This document shows positions 35,696 to 44,231 of a DNA stretch of 45,811 nucleotides, piece after piece; positions within the stretch are counted from its first letter, which is position 1; each line of letters opens with the position of its first letter. Source of the stretch: Erysipelotrichaceae bacterium. GTDB taxonomy: Bacteria > Bacillota_I > Bacilli_A > Erysipelotrichales > Erysipelotrichaceae. The notes under the pieces were generated by a model, which was not told the origin of the DNA, ran no database searches, and was given only the letters and a program-made list of their open reading frames with translations. The stretch covers positions 1-45,811 of the forward strand of contig JAFZQG010000022.1 in the NCBI GenBank assembly GCA_017550145.1. Reading direction: 5' to 3'. A program made the translations under genes and the position numbers.

Positions 35696-35724
35696 TTGAA
35701 TATATGGGAATATTCCCATATAAT
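35696..35724 (+). promoter_or_regulatory. Promoter with a perfect 22-bp palindromic operator
   Basis: TTGAAT (35696), a 17-bp spacer and TATAAT (35719). The palindrome at 35701-35722 has arms TATATGGGAAT and ATTCCCATATA and fills the spacer, overlapping both boxes. The XRE protein encoded next is the natural candidate repressor. Confidence 0.75.
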
Positions 35725-35743
35725 TTTTATAACAGGATTGCAT

Positions 35744-36199
35744 ATGTCACACAAAGCAGTAAAACTTTATCTTGAACAAAACACGACATTAAAAGTATTG
35801 TTTGATGATGGTATCACCAAAGAATATGATGTTTTATCATTGTCAGAAAAATATCCTCAACTCAATGCCTTAGAAGACAGAGATCTTTTTCTGAAAGGAA
35901 AACTGTTTGGCTGGGGCGGAGTTATTTGGAACGATGATCTGGATCTGGATGCAGATACGATATATGAAGATGGTATAACGGTCGAAAGCGAAGACAAAGC
36001 AACCGAAATAATTCTTGGCTATAACATCAGACAGGCAAGACTGAGAAAGCAGCTGACACAGGAAGAACTGTCGCAGTTGACAAACATCGATCAATCAGAT
36101 ATTTCAAAAATAGAAAGCGGGATCCTGTGCCCTACATTATCAACGATTAAAAAGATCGCCAGAGGATTAAACGAAATAATCAGGATAAATGTTTTCTGA
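35744..36199 (+). CDS. DUF2442 - XRE helix-turn-helix regulator, 151 aa
   Basis: ATG 35744 (MSHKAVKLYLEQ) follows AACAGGA and lies 20 nt after the -10 box; the earlier ATG at 35696 is inside the promoter. Residues 1-80 are DUF2442-like (VLFDDGITKEYDV, GGVIWNDDLDLDADTIYEDG). Residues about 90-148 are a typical XRE domain (IRQARLRKQLTQEELSQLTNIDQSDISKIESG). Such fusions are often antitoxin-like; no DUF4160 partner is seen upstream or downstream, so it is an orphan here. Autorepression through the palindrome is likely. Confidence 0.85.
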   Translation: MSHKAVKLYLEQNTTLKVLFDDGITKEYDVLSLSEKYPQLNALEDRDLFLKGKLFGWGGVIWNDDLDLDADTIYEDGITVESEDKATEIILGYNIRQARLRKQLTQEELSQLTNIDQSDISKIESGILCPTLSTIKKIARGLNEIIRINVF

Positions 36200-36336
36200 T
36201 CGACAACAATTTGTCAGAGTATGTGATCCCGATGTAGAGATCAAATGACAAAACTGTCAATTATGTAATATCATTAATTCAGACACTAACAGCAATCATA
36301 CACGTTCAACCACTAACTGAAATATACGGTGTCTAG

Positions 36337-36362
36337 GTACGGGACTCTTCGGAGTCCCGTAC
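36337..36362 (+). promoter_or_regulatory. 11-bp UUCG-capped hairpin before the TROVE-like gene
   Basis: GTACGGGACTC-TTCG-GAGTCCCGTAC, a perfect stem with a very stable tetraloop, lies 23 nt before the start codon and has no T-tract. It is not a terminator in the usual form; it may protect the mRNA 5' end or bind the encoded protein. Confidence 0.55.
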
Positions 36363-36384
36363 ATTAACTAGGAAAGGAGGCCTT

Positions 36385-37833
36385 ATGTCTATTCTTGATG
36401 ATATCCGCAAGGAACAGAATTATACCCTGACCGAAAACGGAGCTCTGGCTTTAAACAGTACTTCGAATAATCTGGTCGATCTTTTTGCGATCTCAGGTGC
36501 AATGAGAGAAAGAGAAGATGAAGAGATAGAGATGATGTTTGCCAAGGCAGTGATCGATGATAAACTTCTGGCGACAAAGCTGGCCTTCTATACCAGAGAT
36601 GTCAGAGAAGGTCTGGGTGAAAGAAGAGCCGCAAGGGTCATGTTCAGATATCTGGCAAACAGTTATCCGGAGATCTTTAATAAGAATGTACAGTATATTG
36701 CGGAATACGGTAGATGGGATGATCTGGTCTTTCTGCTTGAAGATGCCCCGGAAACGATCGTTCCGCTGCTAAAGAAACAGCTTGACGAAGATCTTCAGAA
36801 TACGAAAGAGAATAAACCGATATCGCTTTTAGCCAAATGGTTACCTTCTGTAAATACTTCCAATAAGGAAACAGTCAGAAAAGGTAAACTTATGGCAAAG
36901 TATTTCAATATGTCGGAAAGAAATTACCGTAAGACTCTGGCTGCATTAAGGCGTTATCTGAAAGTAACGGAAGTGTATATGTCAGCCAAGAGATTCAAAA
37001 GTATCGTATACAGTGAAGTTCCTTCCAAGGCCATGAACAATTACCGCAGGGCTTTCATGCGTAATGATGAACATCGTTTCTCGGCATTTTTAAGCGATGT
37101 CTCAGCAGGCAAGGAAAAGATCAATGCTTCGGTACTGTATCCTTATGACATTACCGAAAAATATCTGTCTTATGTCAAAGCGGCAGATCCGGTGCTGGAG
37201 GAACAGTGGAAGGCTTTACCGAACTATGTGGAAGGCGAAAACAATTTCCTGATCATGGCCGATGTTTCAGGTTCCATGATCGGCAGGCCTATGGCTACAT
37301 CGGTAGGACTGGCCATGTATTTTGCGGAAAGAAACAAGGGAACATTCGCCAATCAGTTCATGACTTTCTCCTCAAGACCTGAACTTGTGACCATCAAGGG
37401 TAATACCCTTTATGAAAAGATCCAGTATATCATCAGTGCCTCCTGGGGCAACAACACCAATCTTGAAGCAGCTTTTAATCTCTTGCTTTATACCGCCGTC
37501 AAATACAAGACGCCGAAAGAAGAGATGCCGGTATCCATAATCGTAATTACCGATATGGAATTCGATATCGGTGTATGCAGTGACTGGATATTCTATGATG
37601 CGATGGAGAAGCGTTTTGCGGAAAACGGGTACACGATCCCAAACATCGTTTTCTGGAATGTCAATTCCCGTCATAATACCTACCATGCCTCATATGACTA
37701 CAAGGGCGTACAGCTGGCTTCGGGTCAGTCGGTCACGGTCTTTGAGTCATTGATTAAAGGTATGAATCTGACACCGTATGAATATATGCTGTCGGTACTG
37801 AATACCGAAAGGTATGAAAAGATAACAATTTAA
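36385..37833 (+). CDS. TROVE/DUF2828-like RNA-binding protein with vWA domain, 482 aa
   Basis: The N-terminal YTLTENGALALNSTSNNLVDLF is the hallmark of the TROVE/DUF2828 group. Residues about 40-260 are helical-repeat-like (FYTRDVREGLGERRAARVMFRYL, YGRWDDLVFLL). The C-terminal vWA domain has a MIDAS site: DVSGSMIG, NNTNLEAAF and ITDMEFDIG. Bacterial Ro60 relatives bind misfolded or Y-type RNAs; DUF2828 proteins are less known. AAAGGAGG precedes the start, and a strong UUCG hairpin stands in the leader. I saw no RtcB or RtcA gene nearby. Confidence 0.8.
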   Translation: MSILDDIRKEQNYTLTENGALALNSTSNNLVDLFAISGAMREREDEEIEMMFAKAVIDDKLLATKLAFYTRDVREGLGERRAARVMFRYLANSYPEIFNKNVQYIAEYGRWDDLVFLLEDAPETIVPLLKKQLDEDLQNTKENKPISLLAKWLPSVNTSNKETVRKGKLMAKYFNMSERNYRKTLAALRRYLKVTEVYMSAKRFKSIVYSEVPSKAMNNYRRAFMRNDEHRFSAFLSDVSAGKEKINASVLYPYDITEKYLSYVKAADPVLEEQWKALPNYVEGENNFLIMADVSGSMIGRPMATSVGLAMYFAERNKGTFANQFMTFSSRPELVTIKGNTLYEKIQYIISASWGNNTNLEAAFNLLLYTAVKYKTPKEEMPVSIIVITDMEFDIGVCSDWIFYDAMEKRFAENGYTIPNIVFWNVNSRHNTYHASYDYKGVQLASGQSVTVFESLIKGMNLTPYEYMLSVLNTERYEKITI

Positions 37834-37856
37834 AAAGAGTTCCGAGAACTCTTTTT
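37832..37856. terminator. Bidirectional terminator after the TROVE-like gene
   Basis: The 11-bp perfect stem AAAAAGAGTTC/GAACTCTTTTT has loop CGA. Confidence 0.85.
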
Positions 37857-37862
37857 ATCAGT

Positions 37863-38552
37863 TTATTTTGCTTTCTTCATATATCTGTACAGGAAGTAGA
37901 CCATGGCTGCTTCGCCATACATCGATATATAGAACATCAGACTTAATTTCTTATCACCACCGGGATCTTTGCCTAAGAAGATTCCGATCATCGTAAATGC
38001 CAGCATTGAGAATCCGGCTAAGAACATATACGGATTCTTTTTCTTTATCATCAGATAGATACCCACTCCGATGATGAAGAAATCAGGCACGATATTCAAA
38101 GCCTGGATCAGACCGTTTACCCATCCCGGTGTTTCGGCTGCCTGGGCATAGCGGTTAACACCTAAGGCTATCGGTTCCGTCACAAGATTGAGCGAAGCGA
38201 ATATGCCTCCTGCCATGAGAATTATGGTTAAGATCCAGACGATCCTGATCACCGTCTTGTTTTCAGTCAGGGCATAGAAACATAAAGGGAAGAGTAAAGG
38301 AATAAGTGCGAAGTGTAATACATAGCGTAACTGGCTTAAGCCTTTTAACAGCGGGCCGAAAGGCATAAAGGAACCAAAAGCCAGGATCAGTGCATCATAG
38401 AATAATCCTATACAGATAATTCCTGTCAATAACGGGACATGGTCTCCATCAGACTTCTTATACTGTCTGAACATTGCGACAACCGAAAACATTTCCAGGA
38501 TCGCCATGATCCAAAGAACGATAGACATTGTATTGATCAGTAACTGTCTCAT
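37863..38552 (-). CDS. Multi-pass membrane protein of unknown function, 229 aa
   Basis: About seven hydrophobic helices: LLINTMSIVLWIMAILEMFSVV, HVPLLTGIICIGLFYDALILAFGSF, a helix around YVLHFALIPLLFPLCFYAL, VIRIVWILTIILMAGGIFA, FFIIGVGIYLMI, MFLAGFSMLAFTMIGIFLG and a last one near FYISMYGEAAMVYFL. A Gly-rich GKDPGGDK loop lies between the last two. It has no recognised family or neighbours in operon. AAGGAAGG lies upstream of its start. Confidence 0.7.
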   Translation of the reverse strand: MRQLLINTMSIVLWIMAILEMFSVVAMFRQYKKSDGDHVPLLTGIICIGLFYDALILAFGSFMPFGPLLKGLSQLRYVLHFALIPLLFPLCFYALTENKTVIRIVWILTIILMAGGIFASLNLVTEPIALGVNRYAQAAETPGWVNGLIQALNIVPDFFIIGVGIYLMIKKKNPYMFLAGFSMLAFTMIGIFLGKDPGGDKKLSLMFYISMYGEAAMVYFLYRYMKKAK

Positions 38553-38624
38553 AAGATAATTCCTTCCTTATATATATTATAGGAGTGTTTTTACAGGAAA
38601 TGATGTATTGAGATAAGAGAATAT

Positions 38625-38659
38625 ATCTATTCCTGATAAAATTAAATCAGAGAATAGAT
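38625..38659 (+). promoter_or_regulatory. Imperfect hairpin upstream of the first esterase gene
   Basis: ATCTATTCCTGAT and ATCAGAGAATAGAT pair along 13 bp with one bulged base, ending 19 nt before the start codon and just before CAGGAGGAG. It could be an operator or a leader stem near the ribosome site. Confidence 0.45.
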
Positions 38660-38677
38660 CATACAGGAGGAGAAACA

Positions 38678-39481
38678 ATGTATCATCAGATTAAAGTCGA
38701 AGAGAAAAGACCGTGTGTTCTGGTTTATAACGATATCGTTTATGCCAACCGTAAAAGCCGCTGGGGAAGAGACTATCATCCTTTAAAACTGCATATTCAG
38801 ATCCCGATGTATTTCCACAGAGAAAACAAGCCGACACCTTTACTGGTCTGGCTTGAAGGCGGAGGATGGCGCAATGTATCGCCGGCAATGCGTATTGCGG
38901 AGCTTGGTTATTTTGCCTTGCATGGTATTGCGGTAGCAAGTGTCGAATATTCGGTCGATGCCGATAATGTCTGGCCGGTCCAGCTTGATGATGTGAAGGA
39001 AGCGATAGCTTATCTTAAGGCTCATCATGAAGAATTCATGATCGATCCTGACCGTATCGCTGTTGCCGGAGAATCTGCAGGCGGACATCTGGCGGCTATG
39101 GCAGCTTTAACGTCAAATGATCTGAAGGCTGCGGTTTGTTATTATACTCCGGGTGATTTTCCGAATATGCCGGAAAGTGCCGATATCTTCAAACTGGAGG
39201 ATCTGCTGGTAGGCAAAGAGATCCGCAGTGATGAGAAACTGATGAAAGAAGTCGATCCGAGAGAATATGTCACAAAGGATGCTCCTCCGTTTATGTTCTT
39301 ACACGGTGATGCCGATACCATGGTTTCTCCTTCTTCCAGCAAGGCTCTCTATGATCTGCTTGAAGAGAACGGTGTTGAAGCGGAATATTATCTGCTTGAA
39401 GGTGCCATGCACTGTGACACGCTCTTCACTCAGGAAGCCATTCAGGATCTCGTACTTGAATTCTTAAGAAAGCACGTATAA
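38678..39481 (+). CDS. Alpha/beta-hydrolase (esterase/acetylxylan-esterase-like), 267 aa
   Basis: The nucleophile S133 sits in VAGESAGGHLAAM. The oxyanion loop is WLEGGGWRN (HGGGW-like). The acid is probably in FLHGDADTMV and the His in GAMHCDTLF. It has no signal peptide, so it acts in the cytoplasm. It is followed by a second esterase after 6 nt, then a sugar ABC importer, so de-acylation of imported sugar esters is a reasonable guess. AGGAGGAG precedes the start. Confidence 0.85.
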   Translation: MYHQIKVEEKRPCVLVYNDIVYANRKSRWGRDYHPLKLHIQIPMYFHRENKPTPLLVWLEGGGWRNVSPAMRIAELGYFALHGIAVASVEYSVDADNVWPVQLDDVKEAIAYLKAHHEEFMIDPDRIAVAGESAGGHLAAMAALTSNDLKAAVCYYTPGDFPNMPESADIFKLEDLLVGKEIRSDEKLMKEVDPREYVTKDAPPFMFLHGDADTMVSPSSSKALYDLLEENGVEAEYYLLEGAMHCDTLFTQEAIQDLVLEFLRKHV

Positions 39482-39487
39482 ACAGTT

Positions 39488-40321
39488 ATGACAAGAATAC
39501 AGCTCGATTATTATTCTCCTTCACTGTATGCCAATACCCAGGCGAGTGTGATCCTGCCCAATACCTATAAGGATTTTCTGGCAAACGGAGTCAGAAGAAA
39601 CAGTGAGGGAAAATTAAAGACTTTATGGCTGCTTCATGGCATGGGTGATGATCACAGCTCCTGGATCAGGAATACCAATCTGGAGCGCTATGCTCTGGCT
39701 AGAGGTATCGCGGTGATCTGCCCGTCTGTTCCCGTTCAGAGTTTCTATACGGATATGGCCGATGGGCCGAAAGTCTTCCGTTATATAGCCGAAGAATTGC
39801 CTGCTTTCATGAGAGAGACTTTTCCGCAGCTGTCTTCTGCCAGGGAAGATAACTACATCATGGGTCAGTCGATGGGCGGATACGGCTCTTTGAAGATCGG
39901 TCTGAGCTATCCGGAACATTATCAGGCGATCGGCTGTCTGTCTTCCGGAAATCTCATTGAAATGGATCTTCCGCCAAGACCTGAAGAAGAAAATTTCCTG
40001 ACACCGTTATATGGCGTGGGCAGAAATGCCTTTGGAACTGAGACGATGAAGGAAAATCTGAATACAGAACACGATATCAGATTTCTGTTAGATAAAGCTA
40101 TACAAAACGGTAAAAAGATACCTGATATCCATATGGCCTGCGGAAATGAGGATTTCATTAAAGATCTTTCCGATCCGCTGGCAGTTTTCTTTAAAGAAAA
40201 AGCAGAAGAAAACAGTTTTGTCTTCACTTATGAAACTGCTGCGGGAGTTCATAACTGGGACTTTTGGGATCACTGGCTTCCGCTTCTTCTGGATGAAATG
40301 GGACTGGATTCACTTTTATAG
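39488..40321 (+). CDS. Esterase-D/EstA-type alpha/beta-hydrolase, 277 aa
   Basis: The nucleophile Ser lies in YIMGQSMGGYGSLKIGL. The N-terminal LWLLHGMGDDHSSWIRNTNLERYA is typical of the tributyrin/EstA/esterase-D group. The catalytic His is in GVHNWDFWDHWLP. It has no export signal. It forms a two-gene unit with the preceding hydrolase. Substrates of this group include short-chain acyl and feruloyl esters; which one is not readable. Confidence 0.85.
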   Translation: MTRIQLDYYSPSLYANTQASVILPNTYKDFLANGVRRNSEGKLKTLWLLHGMGDDHSSWIRNTNLERYALARGIAVICPSVPVQSFYTDMADGPKVFRYIAEELPAFMRETFPQLSSAREDNYIMGQSMGGYGSLKIGLSYPEHYQAIGCLSSGNLIEMDLPPRPEEENFLTPLYGVGRNAFGTETMKENLNTEHDIRFLLDKAIQNGKKIPDIHMACGNEDFIKDLSDPLAVFFKEKAEENSFVFTYETAAGVHNWDFWDHWLPLLLDEMGLDSLL

Positions 40322-40414
40322 TTATAAAACAGTTTTTTCTGTGGAATATTTCTTAAAATAGATTACAATAGACAATGGTATTAAGCATATGGTTTTTTTA
40401 GAGGAGATCAGCCG

Positions 40415-41908
40415 ATGAGTACTGCTATCCGTCTTGATTCGATCGTTAAGATCTATCCGGGTGTTAAAGCTCTGGATGGAGTATCTTTCGCTGTTGAAAA
40501 AGGACATGTTCATTCGCTGGTTGGGGAAAACGGAGCCGGTAAATCCACACTGATCAAAGTCATCAGCGGTGCCGAAGTTCCTAACAGCGGTACGATCTAT
40601 ATGGAAGAAGAACCGTATTCACAGATGACACCGGCCTTATCCGGACAGCTGGGGATTGGTGTTATATATCAGGAATATAATCTTGTACCTTCGCTTTCCG
40701 TTCTGGAAAACGTCTTTTTAGGTTACAAGATCGGCGGTAAGCTGTTTCCTGATCAGAAGAAGATGAGAGAAAGACTGCTTGAGGTCGAGAAAAAGCTGGA
40801 TATCCATCTTGATCCCGATGAAATGGTTTCGACGCTTTCGGTTGCGGAGCAGCAGTTTGTCGAGATCGCTAAGTCGCTGGTCAGAAACGTCAAGGTCCTC
40901 ATCATGGATGAGCCGAGTGCGACTTTATCAAATAAAGACGTCGATAAACTCTTCGATGTCATCATGCATCTTAAAGAAGAGGGAGTTACCGTAATATATA
41001 TTTCCCATCGTATGGAAGAGATCTTCAGGATCTCCGATGATGTAACGGTCTTAAGAGACGGCAGACATATCTTTACCGGTAAGATCTCTGAAGTCGATAC
41101 TCATTCCCTGATTTCGATGATGGTCGGCAGGGAGATCAGTGAATCTTATCCTGAGCGTCATTCACCGATCGGAGAAGCCGTTCTGGAAGTCGAACATCTC
41201 TATGGAAACGGAGACAGAGACATTTCCTTTACACTTCATAAGGGCGAAATACTGGGCCTGGCAGGTCTTGTCGGAGCAGGCAGAACAGAACTGGCGAAAG
41301 TCCTCTATGGTGCCGTACCGAAAGAAAAAGGCATCATCAGAGTCAAGGGTAAAGAAGTCGATTTCAGAAATCCGGAAGATGCGGTTGCCTGCGGCATCGG
41401 TCTTATTCCGGAAGACAGAAAGGGTGAGGGTGCTTTCCTCAATTATTCCATTCTGTGGAATTCCGTGATCATGGCTTTAAAGAAAGATGCCAAGGGTATC
41501 TTTGTTGATGATAAGAAGATGGAAGAAAAAGCTGAAGAACTTTCCAAGACTTTCCAGATCAAGGCTCCGTCACTGGAACAGCTGGTCCGCAACCTTTCCG
41601 GAGGCAATCAGCAGAAGACCGTACTGGCCAAGACGTTTGCGGCCGATACGGATATCCTGATTTTCGATGAACCGACCAGAGGTATCGATATCGGTGTCAA
41701 ACATGATATCTATCAGCTGATGAATGAGATCGCCGAAAGAGGCATCTCCATCATCATGATCTCTTCGGAAATGGAGGAACTGATCGGTATGAGCGATCGG
41801 ATCCTGGTCTTACACGAAGGGGAAATGATGGGAGAAGTTAAGAAAGAAGACTTTGACTCAAGAGAAATACTGAAACTTGCGTCCGGAATAAGGAGGGAGA
41901 ATAACTGA
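40415..41908 (+). CDS. Sugar ABC importer, double ATPase (RbsA/MglA/XylG type), 497 aa
   Basis: There are two ABC cassettes. The first has Walker A GENGAGKST (37-45), signature LSVAEQQFVEIAKS and Walker B VLIMDEPSA. The second has a Walker A reading GLVGAGRTE (degenerate Lys, as normal for this family), signature LSGGNQQKTVLAK and ILIFDEPTRGIDIG. It energises uptake with the permease encoded 1 nt downstream. GAGGAG lies upstream of the start. The sugar is unknown; the family covers ribose, galactose, xylose and others. Confidence 0.92.
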   Translation: MSTAIRLDSIVKIYPGVKALDGVSFAVEKGHVHSLVGENGAGKSTLIKVISGAEVPNSGTIYMEEEPYSQMTPALSGQLGIGVIYQEYNLVPSLSVLENVFLGYKIGGKLFPDQKKMRERLLEVEKKLDIHLDPDEMVSTLSVAEQQFVEIAKSLVRNVKVLIMDEPSATLSNKDVDKLFDVIMHLKEEGVTVIYISHRMEEIFRISDDVTVLRDGRHIFTGKISEVDTHSLISMMVGREISESYPERHSPIGEAVLEVEHLYGNGDRDISFTLHKGEILGLAGLVGAGRTELAKVLYGAVPKEKGIIRVKGKEVDFRNPEDAVACGIGLIPEDRKGEGAFLNYSILWNSVIMALKKDAKGIFVDDKKMEEKAEELSKTFQIKAPSLEQLVRNLSGGNQQKTVLAKTFAADTDILIFDEPTRGIDIGVKHDIYQLMNEIAERGISIIMISSEMEELIGMSDRILVLHEGEMMGEVKKEDFDSREILKLASGIRRENN

Positions 41909-41909
41909 T

Positions 41910-42893
41910 ATGAAAAAAGGAAATGTCCAGAAAATCATCCGCAACAATATGCCATGGCTTATCTTACTGGCAGTAGCGGTCATCTTTTCCTTCATCTCTC
42001 CGAATTTCTTCTCGGTCGCAAATGTCATAAACATTCTCAATCAGAATGCCTATATCATTACCTGTGCCATCGGTATTACGCTGGTCATGATGGCTGGACA
42101 GATCGACCTTTCCGTCGGTTATCAGATGTCACTGATCGGTGTGACCATGGGCCTGCTGGTTTCCAAGCTCGGTGTTCCGACACCGATCGTCTTCCTGGTT
42201 GCGATCATCGAAGGTATCATCCTTTCGGAGATCAATACCATTCTTGCGCTGAAACTGAAGATCACCTTACTGATGGTGACAGTCGGTACGATGACGGTCT
42301 ATAACGGTATCTCTTTCACGATTTCCGAGTCCAAGAACCTCAGCGGTTTCGATGAGATGTTCAAGTTTGTCGCCAAAGGCTATATCGGTCCGCTTCCGTT
42401 TGCGGTCATCGTGACGACGATCCTGGTGATCATCATGTCGATCTTCTTGAATAAGACCTATTACGGCAGATATATCTATGCCTTAGGCGGCAATGAAGAA
42501 GCTGCCCGTCTTTCCGGTATCAATGTCAACAGGACCAAGCTGATGATCGGATTCTTCGAAGGACTCTTTGTTGCATTGGGTACGATCATGCTGATATCGA
42601 GAGTCGGAACGGCACATTCCGGAACCGGCCCGGGAACGGAATTCACGGTCATTACCGGCATCCTGCTGGGCGGTGTTTCGATCCGAGGCGGCGAAGGAAA
42701 ACTTTCCGGCGTTGTTGCGGGTATCCTGATCATGGCGATCCTGGCTAACGGTATGCAGCTGGCCGGATGGGGAACTTATGTACAGTTCATTGCCAAAGGT
42801 ATCATCATGCTGGCAGCGATCGGCTTCGATGTCTATCAGATGACGCACCGCAAGATCGTTGTCGACAAGACAAAAGATGAAAAAGGGAATTAA
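41910..42893 (+). CDS. Sugar ABC importer permease (RbsC type), 327 aa
   Basis: About ten hydrophobic helices carry the family features NVINILNQNAYIITCAIGITLVMMAGQIDLSVG and GGNEEAARLSGINVNRTKLMIG (the ATPase-contact loop), then LLGGVSIRGGEGKLSG. It pairs with the double ATPase encoded just upstream; AGGAGGGAG lies inside that gene's end. Confidence 0.92.
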   Translation: MKKGNVQKIIRNNMPWLILLAVAVIFSFISPNFFSVANVINILNQNAYIITCAIGITLVMMAGQIDLSVGYQMSLIGVTMGLLVSKLGVPTPIVFLVAIIEGIILSEINTILALKLKITLLMVTVGTMTVYNGISFTISESKNLSGFDEMFKFVAKGYIGPLPFAVIVTTILVIIMSIFLNKTYYGRYIYALGGNEEAARLSGINVNRTKLMIGFFEGLFVALGTIMLISRVGTAHSGTGPGTEFTVITGILLGGVSIRGGEGKLSGVVAGILIMAILANGMQLAGWGTYVQFIAKGIIMLAAIGFDVYQMTHRKIVVDKTKDEKGN

Positions 42894-42907
42894 ACAGCAA
42901 AGCTGTT
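42891..42907 (+). promoter_or_regulatory. Intercistronic hairpin before the binding-protein gene
   Basis: AAACAGC-AAA-GCTGTTT overlaps the permease stop. Stems here often protect the binding-protein mRNA so that it is made in excess. Confidence 0.45.
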
Positions 42908-42934
42908 TAAGATAAAAAAAAGAAAGGATTTAAA

Positions 42935-43969
42935 ATGAAAAAATTATTAGTAGTACTTCTCAGTATTCTGATGGTCATGACTCTGGCTGCCTGCAGCAAT
43001 CAGGGAAAGTCCGAAGGTGAACCTACACCTGCAGATGTTGATCCGAAAGAGATCGACAACAATCCGCATGGTCAGACTGAAGGCCGTTTCCTGGCTATCT
43101 CCATGCCGACACTTGCAGCTGACTTCTATGTTCAGTTCTGCGATCTGATCGAAAGCCAGGCTACCGAAGCCGGTATGAAGGTCACTCGTGAATCAGCTGA
43201 TGGCAGTGTTTCTACTCAGATTACACAGCTGGAAAACTTCCAGACCATGGGCGTTACCGACCTGATCGTCTGCCCGGTCGATGAGGAAGCTGTCAAGGAA
43301 ACTCTGATCTCTTTACGTAAGGCCGGAATGAACGTTCATTCATTCGCTTTCGAATTCGGTCAGGACTGCTCTTACTATGATTCTTGTACTTCTGCCAACC
43401 AGAAGGCAATCGGTGAAAAGAGTGCTGAAAATGCTTCGAACTGGATCGATGCAACATTCCCGGACGCTGCTGACAAGTCCGTCAAGACAGTCATCATTTC
43501 TTTACCGGTCTTTGAAGCCAACATCGCCAGAGATGAGGGTTTACGTACCATCACCAACAACTCCAAAGTTGATCTGGTTGCCGAATATGAACTGACTGCC
43601 GAAGATGCAGTTCAGACTCAGAACTTCATCGATCAGATGATGATCGAACATCCGGATGTACAGGTCGTACTGTGCCATTTCGCTTCCATCGCTTTAGCAG
43701 CTGATGAACAGCTCCAGGTTTACCGCAACCAGCTTGATCTTGATCACTTTGCCGTATTCTCATGCGACTACGATGACACTCTGGTTTCAAGAATGATCGC
43801 TTCTTTAAAGAACGATTCCTTTATCCGTGCAACCGGCACTTACAACCCAGCTCTGAACCTTGTATTCGAAGTAACAATGGGACAGCATGATGATGAACTG
43901 ACCTCCAACAAGATTTTCTACTTCCCGGTCGTTTCCTTCACTGCTGAAGAAGTTGCTGCTGCACAGTAA
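42935..43969 (+). CDS. Sugar ABC importer substrate-binding lipoprotein, 344 aa
   Basis: The signal MKKLLVVLLSILMVMTLAACS ends in lipobox LAAC, Cys at 20. The mature part is a type-1 periplasmic-binding fold: LAISMPTLAADFYVQFCDLIE, the QLENFQTMGVTDLIVCPVDEEA sugar-site strand, and VQVVLCHFASIALAADEQL. It delivers the sugar to the permease. AAAGGA lies ahead of the start, and codon bias is strong, as expected for an abundant protein. Confidence 0.92.
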   Translation: MKKLLVVLLSILMVMTLAACSNQGKSEGEPTPADVDPKEIDNNPHGQTEGRFLAISMPTLAADFYVQFCDLIESQATEAGMKVTRESADGSVSTQITQLENFQTMGVTDLIVCPVDEEAVKETLISLRKAGMNVHSFAFEFGQDCSYYDSCTSANQKAIGEKSAENASNWIDATFPDAADKSVKTVIISLPVFEANIARDEGLRTITNNSKVDLVAEYELTAEDAVQTQNFIDQMMIEHPDVQVVLCHFASIALAADEQLQVYRNQLDLDHFAVFSCDYDDTLVSRMIASLKNDSFIRATGTYNPALNLVFEVTMGQHDDELTSNKIFYFPVVSFTAEEVAAAQ

Positions 43970-44026
43970 TCGGATTAACCGTATTTGATTATTGTCACTG
44001 GCTTAAAGTGACATATCATTGAAGTC

Positions 44027-44065
44027 AAAACAGGATTTGAAGCAATTCATATCCTGTTTTTATTT
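44027..44065 (+). terminator. Terminator of the ABC importer operon
   Basis: The 10-bp stem AAAACAGGAT/ATCCTGTTTT is followed by TATTT. A smaller stem GTCACT/AGTGAC (about 43994-44012) precedes it. Confidence 0.75.
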
Positions 44066-44182
44066 AAAGTAAATGAGTAAAAGAAGATCATATCAGTATC
44101 TGGCAGATTAATAAACATCATTCAGCAAGAATTATGCATAGATAATCACTATTCAGAAATGGATAGTGATTTAATTTAATAA

Positions 44183-44219
44183 TTCGGCTATAATGGAGTT
44201 GTAATCCATTTTAGCCGAA
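44183..44219 (+). promoter_or_regulatory. Inverted repeat over the promoter of the DUF4143 gene
   Basis: Arms TTCGGCTA (44183) and TAGCCGAA (44212), extended by inner ATGGA/TCCAT, span the -10 box TATAAT (44189) up to the ribosome site AAAGGAGA. It could be an operator or an mRNA stem hiding the ribosome site. Confidence 0.55.
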
Positions 44220-44231
44220 AGGAGACTGCTT

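Noticed and set aside
36200..36336. A Y-RNA (YrlA-like) gene next to the TROVE-like protein
   Set aside because: No tRNA-like T-arm or long end-pairing stem could be drawn; only the UUCG hairpin is convincing.
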